From: Polytrichum commune
Taxonomy: Eukaryota > Streptophyta > Polytrichopsida > Polytrichales > Polytrichaceae
Length of the DNA stretch: 64,000 nt
Reading direction: 5' to 3'
Assembly: GCA_950295325.1 (NCBI GenBank)
Contig: OX485804.1
Location: forward strand, 9,112,001-9,176,000
In this document: piece after piece, positions 59,341 to 64,000 of the stretch
Numbering within the stretch: position 1 is the first letter of the stretch
Layout of the letters: each line of letters begins with the position of its first letter
Position numbers and translations under genes: made by a program
The notes under the pieces: generated by a model
Databases searched by the model: none
What the model was told of the DNA's origin: nothing
What the model saw: only the letters and a program-made list of their open reading frames with translations

Positions 59341-60315
59341 AGGCGCATGATGTCCAATACATATCTCATTGGCAAGTCATGTATACGCACGTTCTTAGAT
59401 AGCATTAATAAAATTTCTTCAACAATATCAATCAATGATCTATTAATTTATTTGATTACCTTCTAACAAGGCAAAGTAAACAAGGTTGGTAGTCGCTTTA
59501 CACCACTACTAAGCATTGGGCCGCCTTCCATGGCTAGCCTTCCACCAAAACGTGCGTACTTTACTCGTATGAAAGCCCATTGTATGTGGCTCATTGCACC
59601 TATTGTGGATGGTTCTCCCTTCAATTCTCGTGTTAAAAACACAATATCATCAAAGCAAGATGAATGGTCGTGAAGTATCACCTCCGGTGGCTTCCTCCGT
59701 AAACCACCTTGAATAAATGGTTTGAGTATCATGAAGGAGTGTTTGAACCGTATACATGACATGTGCAATATCTCTTGTTGGTATTATCAGTCTTCATGAC
59801 AAAGGCTAGGAAGTCATGGATTCAACACAACAACATTACTCTTAGTGTGAATATGCCCTCCTCTCGCCAACATATTGCATCATGATATAAGGTATCTACT
59901 GTCCATAAATCCTTAAGCTCTATTATCAACAGACAAAAAAACACATCAATGTGGTCAACGGTTATCGCATCAAATCTCGGAATCAAGAAACTTAACATGA
60001 TGAAGAATCTTTTAATGGTTAACCACGGAGGTATTTTATAATTGAATAATAATATTGGACACAAAGAATGTGTAGATCATTTTTATGAGTGCGGATTCAA
60101 GCCGACCGCGCACATTCCAAAATGAATATCTTGAAAGTTAGACTCAAACTCTACATAACTCTCCCTAACATGCTCCCATTGTGGGTATTAAATGGTCCCC
60201 GCATCTTCCTATTGTTGGAAATGTTCTCTCCGTGTCACGTCATTAAAGATTTTTAGTTTTGAGGTTGAGAACATTCTCCTAATGTGTGAGACTAAAGGGA
60301 AGTGTCTCAATATTT
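59341..60315. other. Spacer, unrecognised short minus-strand frames
   Basis: The minus-strand frame at 59463-59768 (101 codons, MSCIRFKHSFMILKPFIQGG...) has slightly protein-like composition but no recognisable family. The frame at 59822-60064 is similar. They may be remnants of another transposon beside the LINE truncation point. Confidence 0.3.
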
Positions 60316-60316
60316 T

Positions 60317-60453
60317 ATTAGGAACTATAGCTAATCCAACTAATTTGAATCTACTGTCATGACAAATAAGATATAGTTTTATTTCATTAGGAACTATGGC
60401 TAGTCCAACTAATTAGAATCTACTGGCATGACAAATAAGATATAGTTTTATGA
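60317..60453 (+). repeat. 69-bp tandem duplication
   Basis: 60317-60385 and 60386-60453 share ATTAGGAACTAT.GCTA.TCC, AACTAATT.GAATCTACTG and CATGACAAATAAGATATAGT, with about four differences. Confidence 0.92.
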
Positions 60454-61593
60454 CCGCATATTCATGCTTAAACAAGACGCACCATTTTTCACAATCATCT
60501 ATAGTGTCATACTTTAATCCAAGGTTGAGCATTGTTGTGGCTATTTCTCTGCTAGTGGGTAACAAGTTAGGGGATGGTAAAATAATCTTAGAGAATAAGT
60601 GAAAGAATATTCACTTAGGTATGCATTAGTTATTTTGTACGTGTGACATACATGTAAAAACATTAGAGTGGTGTCTAGTTTAGATCATTTTGATCCAAAA
60701 AATATAGGAATTTCGGACTCATCTTTCAAATATGTAGCATTGTTGAATCTCATGTGGTCATAGTCCCCTTCACTTTCTAGATGCTCCTCCTCATCCTCCA
60801 ATATCATCGCACTCACTATTATGCATGTCACTGTCACTTGCAAAAACAAGGAAGATCCCAAAGTTGGAAACATTTTCACCAACATTCCAGTCACAAAGAC
60901 ATGCAAATCAATAATGAACTTGTTTGACTTCAGCTTGATGTACTTCTAATTTCATAAGCTGGAGCTATAAATATTCCAACCTACTAGCACAGACAACAAT
61001 ACAAATCCATGATGTTAAATCTAATTGATGTCAAAGGCATCAATTGGTTATGGAACACGTGACATATTTTTAACACCATGCACTAGTGTATACCATGACA
61101 AGGTTTTGACATCATGTTTATTAAAAAAAGAAGACAGATCCAAGGTGACACAATCTCCATAGTGGTTATGACCTCCTAGTCACCATGCGACATGTATGGT
61201 GGTCGGTCAAATTTGTTAGTTCACTATTCCTTTTAGTGTGAGAAAACACCATGCATCTTACTTGTATTATGACCTTTTTTTCTTCTCACAAACATTTATA
61301 GAACAAAAACATTAGATTTCCAAGCAACCATTTGTTTAAAAATGAACCGAAAATGAAACACTTGACAACATCATTCCAAATGCTTTAAGGGAGCAGTTTC
61401 TAAACTTTCCTTGGACATTGGAACATTTGTGACCTAAAAATATTGATTACTCTATTGGTTTATGAAATGTAGTCATACTTAGTATACAAATTGGTAACCG
61501 AACAATACTACTTGAACCTTTTAAAAGGTATTATGAAAATCAAATGTAGACAAACAAGTGCCTCACTGACAGTATCTGATTAGTACGAGAAGG
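60454..61593. other. AT-rich spacer
   Basis: No gene, RNA or mobile element recognised. A 73-codon minus-strand frame at 60685-60906 has no family resemblance. Confidence 0.4.
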
Positions 61594-61850
61594 TTTGCAA
61601 ATCCAAATTGAGGCCATAGTCGTTTTTTTGTTGATTTTCTGAGCTCATATGAGCATCTTATTTATTGTCATAGCGAGGATTTTGTGCTCGTTGAATGGTC
61701 ATATAAGTTAATGTTGTTGATCATTGATTTTAGAATGTTTTTCATATTTTGAGCACTTAGTCCAATCTCTTCTTAACACTTGTCTTTTTGATGTCTGTTC
61801 TTGAAATCACACCTAATCGCATACCACCCAAATATAGATGCCCAATCAAG
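61594..61850 (+). repeat. Dispersed repeat family, copy 3
   Basis: The fullest copy. It runs from GCAAATCCAAATTGAGGCC through GAGCTCATATGAGCATCTTA, TTTTGAGCACTTAGTCCAAT, CTCTTCTTAACACTTGTC and TCACACCTAATCGCATACCA. The same blocks appear inverted at 2215-2475 and 62845-62965 and directly at 50415-50610. A weak partial match lies at 19893-20010 in GST intron 5. Confidence 0.65.
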
Positions 61851-62844
61851 TTAAGTAGCCATATTAGGCACGGCTACCTTATTTTCAAAAAAATAGTTGT
61901 ATAATATTATAAAGATGGGGAATGCCCGGGGATGCACCTTTCATTACATACCACAAAATACATGCATTTGTGAAACACCCTACATACAAGTTTCTTTAAT
62001 TAATGTAAAATCTAAAAACACACATACAATTTCAATGATAAAAATACAAGTGACAATATGTATAGGTGAAAAAAATTGCATTCATATATAGTCATTAACA
62101 CAAGTATACAAATATACTTTTGAATAATACTGAATTCCTATCATGTGTACAATATAATGTAAAACCCTAGCATTCGTTAATCAAGTTGTTGAAGACATTT
62201 TCATCTCCTAGATGTAATTCATAAGCATCTAAGTAAGTTTACAGTATATGTCATAAAAGCTAATGCAATGATTGTTTCTAAATCTCTCATCAACTGATTT
62301 GTTAGAACGTAAGTTCAAGATTGTTGGCTCCTTTTTGATACCAACATAGACCAATCTCCGTGTTTAATGAACAGTTCATCAAGTCAATTGGATCCATGTA
62401 CTCCATCCAATGACTAAATACTTATCTCATATAAGTCTAGTGACCCTACCATACAAATACAAATGTTGTATATTTTCTAGAGGTCCTCCGTACATGTACA
62501 TGACTACAAGTTACAATTTTTGTAACATATGTATATGTATCACAAAATAGTTCAAATTAATACCCCTTTTGTGCACTATACGTGTTATGGAAAATGCACC
62601 ACCTGGGAGGGAATGCAAATGAGTAAATTTCAATTAAAGTGGGGGGTTTGAATTTGTGGCAATAGACCGTGACATGTCAACATGCATAAATACTTTTAAA
62701 ACCCCAATGAAACAATTTTTTTATAGGAACCATCTATTTTAATCACATATAAATGCTTAAGACATGTCGTAATACTATGTGAAAAAGGGCTTGAGTCTCT
62801 ATGGGTTAAGGTGAACGGCCTTAATACAGTTACTCACGTTAGCC

Positions 62845-62965
62845 GGGCACCTATATTGAGTGGTGTGTGATTAGGTAAGGACCTAAGAACATTGGGCACC
62901 AAAAAGACACGCGCTTATAAGAGGTTGGACTACTATGTGTTCAAAATTTGCTAACCATAACTCTA
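62845..62965 (-). repeat. Dispersed repeat family, copy 4 (partial)
   Basis: Inverted relative to copy 3. It shares CACCTATATTGAGTGGTGTG, GATTAGGT, AAAAAGACAC, TTATAAGAGGTTGGACTA and GTGTTCAAAAT with copies 1 and 3 (as reverse complements). Confidence 0.6.
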
Positions 62966-64000
62966 AGTTCAATACCATAGTACATTCTAACCTCATTAGT
63001 ACGACACTCGTTTATACGACACCCTTGATACTATGAGACATTTTTGCGTGATCAATTTTTTTAGTTCAGAACTCCCTCTTTTATGTGATTACGACACTCA
63101 ATAATACGACATTTAGAATCTTTGTTTTGTCATATTAATTAAAGAGGTAATTGATGCTAGAATTCTTTTCATCTATGTTATGTATATCTTCAATACATCC
63201 ATTTTCACTTGGGAGCTACGTGGGAACTTCACTTATCATTGGGAACTTAATGATAATTAGGGTTATTAGTGTAGAATGAACATCGTTAGGGTTAGAGTGG
63301 CCTCCTTCTTATTCTTTTATCAAATTATGAGCCTGGAGATGCTTAAAACATGGATGAGACTGGATTGTATTTTAGAGCACATCTGATGCAACATTAGCAC
63401 AAGGGAAGTGAAGGGTCCAAAGTTACGGAAATAGCGTGTAACGCTTGCTCTTGTTGTTAATTCAATGGGAACTGGTAAGTTGCTTGTGATTTATATGTCT
63501 AATGGGGCATTCCCACCTGACATTAGTTAGAAGTAGTTTTAGTCTAAAAGCGGTTTTAGTTATCTAGGGTTCACACATACGGCTCTTTTTAGTGCCGAGC
63601 CTAGGTGGCAAATGATGTGGCATGGCTTAAAAGTGGAGGTTTTAAGCCTCAACCACCGACCCTCCCATCGGTACCTAAACATGAGGCAAGAATATAGGAA
63701 CTTTAAAAGTGTCGCCTCCCACCCTTGTGATTGGTTGCTTTTTAGTCTTAGCTATGAGGGCACAAGGAGCCCCATCAACAAAAACCGATGGTAAGATTGG
63801 TGAGTAGTAAGGCATTTGGGGATGGGACAAAAACTACCCAACATTTCATTGCTTGGTAGATAAAACAATGAACATGTGTGAAAGCTACTTAACTATAACC
63901 TACTTGAAAATCTCCGGAGCAAGTTCTTGTAGGTGCATTGGGATAGTCGGATGCCTCCGCTATAACCGAGGGAGCTTTACCCGGTTTTTAGGAAATACTT
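62966..64000. other. Spacer at the window end
   Basis: No gene seen. 62980-63115 contains several TACGACAC/ATACGACA motifs (ATTAGTACGACACTCG, TTATACGACACCC, TAATACGACATTTAG). They resemble repeated end-motifs of a pogo/Tigger-like or related DNA transposon and begin with ACATTCTAACCTC, close to the end of the 34,487 element. The remainder to 64,000 holds only short open frames. Confidence 0.35.

Overview
The window looks like nuclear DNA of a land plant. The genes carry GT-AG introns, the protein families are plant ones (membrane-bound long-chain fatty alcohol oxidase, theta-class glutathione transferase with a peroxisomal tail, plant-type glucose-6-phosphate 1-epimerase-like mutarotase), and the spacers hold typical plant transposons (PIF/Harbinger, CACTA, hAT, LINE). 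Low gene density and AT-rich spacers suggest a large genome. I cannot place it further: a seed-free plant is possible but not shown.

Layout. 1-870: decayed hAT transposase fragment (-). 3252-10732: six-exon fatty alcohol oxidase (+). 12.8-15.1 kb: hexose-6-phosphate mutarotase-like gene (+), first exon unresolved. 18452-21040: seven-exon theta GST ending in SKL (+). 23076-27825: a PIF/Harbinger element with both ends, a 3-bp target duplication and two broken genes. 28-34.8 kb: AT-rich spacer with a 978-bp tandem duplication, MITEs and simple repeats. 35.6-44.9 kb: an eleven-exon (-) gene for a ~1,811-residue coiled-coil protein of unknown function, with a repeat array upstream and a GC-rich block at 46.9-47.35 kb. 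51-59.3 kb: nested transposons (a CACTA MITE, a CACTA transposase relic, and a 5'-truncated LINE split by a 1,498-bp DNA transposon). 59.3-64 kb: repeats only.

Most striking pattern. Local tandem duplication, mostly with ~190-290 bp units, has built the introns of the alcohol oxidase gene. In at least two of those introns the unit includes the end of the preceding exon and its splice donor. The same process appears in the coiled-coil gene: in introns, in the upstream region, in a coding exon with 8-9 repeats of ~75-90 codons, and in a duplication across an exon-intron-exon junction. That last one left a chimeric 210-bp exon with good splice sites and intact frame.

The three metabolic genes act in different compartments and pathways (alcohol oxidation at a membrane, hexose-phosphate anomer balance, peroxisomal peroxide or conjugate handling). 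Nothing suggests a functional cluster. Gene models are built by eye from family similarity, splice sites and reading phase; no transcript evidence was available.
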